Shown piece by piece: positions 63,484 to 64,000 of a stretch of DNA of 64,000 nt. Numbering within the stretch: the stretch's first letter is position 1; the number at the start of each line of letters is the position of its first letter. The stretch is from an uncultured Bacteroidia bacterium (GTDB taxonomy: Bacteria; Bacteroidota; Bacteroidia; Bacteroidales; F082): positions 91,252 through 155,251 of the forward strand of contig CACXQV010000002.1 in NCBI GenBank assembly GCA_902769875.1, in the 5' to 3' direction. Made by a program: the position numbers and the translations under genes. The notes beneath the pieces were generated by a model that saw only the letters and a list, made by a program, of their open reading frames with translations, searched no databases and was not told the origin of the DNA.

Positions 63484-64000
63484 TTACATCATCAGGAACG
63501 ACATCATCACACCAGCTGCCACTGCCGAGCCGATAACGCCGGAGACATTCGGGGCCATGGCGTGCATGAGCAGGTGGTTCGACGGGTCGTACTTCTGACC
63601 TTCCACTTCGACGACACGGGCGCTGTCGGGCACAGCCGAAACGCCAGCGGCACCAATCATCGGGTTGATCTTCTCCTTCAGGAATAGGTTCATCAACTTG
63701 GCACCGAGCAATCCGCCAGCGGTAGCCACGCAGAACGAAGCAGCACCGAGGATGAAAATCTTGATGGAGCTCGAAGTCAAGAACACGGAGGCCTGGGTGG
63801 AGGCACCCACGGTGAGGCCGAGGACGATGGTCACAATGTCAATCAACGGGTTGGAGGCGGTGTTCTGTAAACGCTTCACCACGCCCGACTCCTTGATGAT
63901 GTTGCCGAAGAACAGCATACCCAACAGCGGCAGGGCCGTGGGGCTGATGAAGGTGGTCAGGATGAGGCCGACGATGGGGAACATGATCTTTTCGGTCTTG
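63484..64000 (-). CDS. Na+-translocating decarboxylase beta subunit, C-terminal part (start off the edge)
   Basis: Membrane subunit that couples decarboxylation (of oxaloacetate, methylmalonyl-CoA or glutaconyl-CoA) to sodium export. The last 171 or so residues are visible and open to the window edge; a full protein would be near 380-430. The visible part shows several membrane segments, GLTVGASTQASVFLT, AGGLLGAKLMNLF and INPMIGAAGVSAVPDSARV, plus HLLMHAMAPNVSGVIGSAVAAG, diagnostic of OadB/MmdB/GcdB. Which substrate depends on alpha and gamma genes that would lie upstream, beyond the window. A strong terminator follows it. Confidence 0.93.
   Translation of the reverse strand, partial: KTEKIMFPIVGLILTTFISPTALPLLGMLFFGNIIKESGVVKRLQNTASNPLIDIVTIVLGLTVGASTQASVFLTSSSIKIFILGAASFCVATAGGLLGAKLMNLFLKEKINPMIGAAGVSAVPDSARVVEVEGQKYDPSNHLLMHAMAPNVSGVIGSAVAAGVMMSFLMM

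Overview
The window looks like a stretch of chromosome from a Bacteroidales bacterium (phylum Bacteroidota), probably host- or gut-associated. Evidence: three proteins end in type IX secretion (T9SS) type A sorting domains; there is a GH97 SusB-like glycosidase, a Bacteroidota LptD, and the truB-uppP-DUF3098-ftsX run; and many genes carry the Bacteroidota promoter TTG-N17..19-TAnnTTTG. I saw no tRNA, rRNA or CRISPR array. Two genes run off the edges: a Sau3AI/MutH-like restriction enzyme on the left and the C-terminal part of a Na+-translocating decarboxylase beta subunit on the right.

Layout. 1-6.2 kb: restriction enzyme and a small partner ORF sit downstream of truB-uppP-DUF3098-ftsX (all minus), followed by a divergent cytosine-5 methyltransferase. 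6.3-9.8 kb: an acyl-CoA carboxylase beta subunit, then an A/T-rich Septu-like pair (ATPase plus HNH nuclease). 9.9-13.4 kb: GH97 glycosidase and rlmN. 13.4-18.3 kb: a small protein with an unusual C-terminal tail, a fimbrillin-like lipoprotein, then a repeat-dense region in which two 124-bp repeats flank an Abi/HEPN gene, then an L,D-transpeptidase. 18.3-24.4 kb: GT-C membrane enzyme, Ig-like lipoprotein, a YD-repeat-like T9SS protein and HicA/HicB. 24.5-37.4 kb: mostly housekeeping (aspS, a pfkA-like gene, comB, glyA, tyrS) with small TA-like pairs (DUF4160/DUF2442, DUF6922/AbiEii) and a DUF4143 ATPase. 37.5-50.8 kb: one 4,319-residue T9SS surface protein and a small partner carrying the same tail type as the protein at 13.8 kb. 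51-64 kb: amidase, lptD, a thioredoxin-fold T9SS protein, an ATPase, a fucose-isomerase-like protein, a PlpD-type patatin, two small envelope proteins and the decarboxylase fragment.

How it fits together. The theme is envelope biology (UppP, FtsX, amidase, L,D-transpeptidase, LptD, lipoproteins, T9SS cargo, patatin porin) mixed with defence and toxin modules. The most distinctive signal is the number of short palindromic repeat families. Several copies lie not only between genes but in frame inside genes (comB, GH97, an Ig-like lipoprotein, a fucose-isomerase-like gene, and the N-termini of truB and a DUF1846 gene), much like Rickettsia palindromic elements. A second candidate novelty is the pair of small proteins with a shared PLGxG / membrane segment / KR-rich C-terminus, each beside a large surface-protein gene and each operon preceded by a leader of about 300-340 nt with short ORFs.
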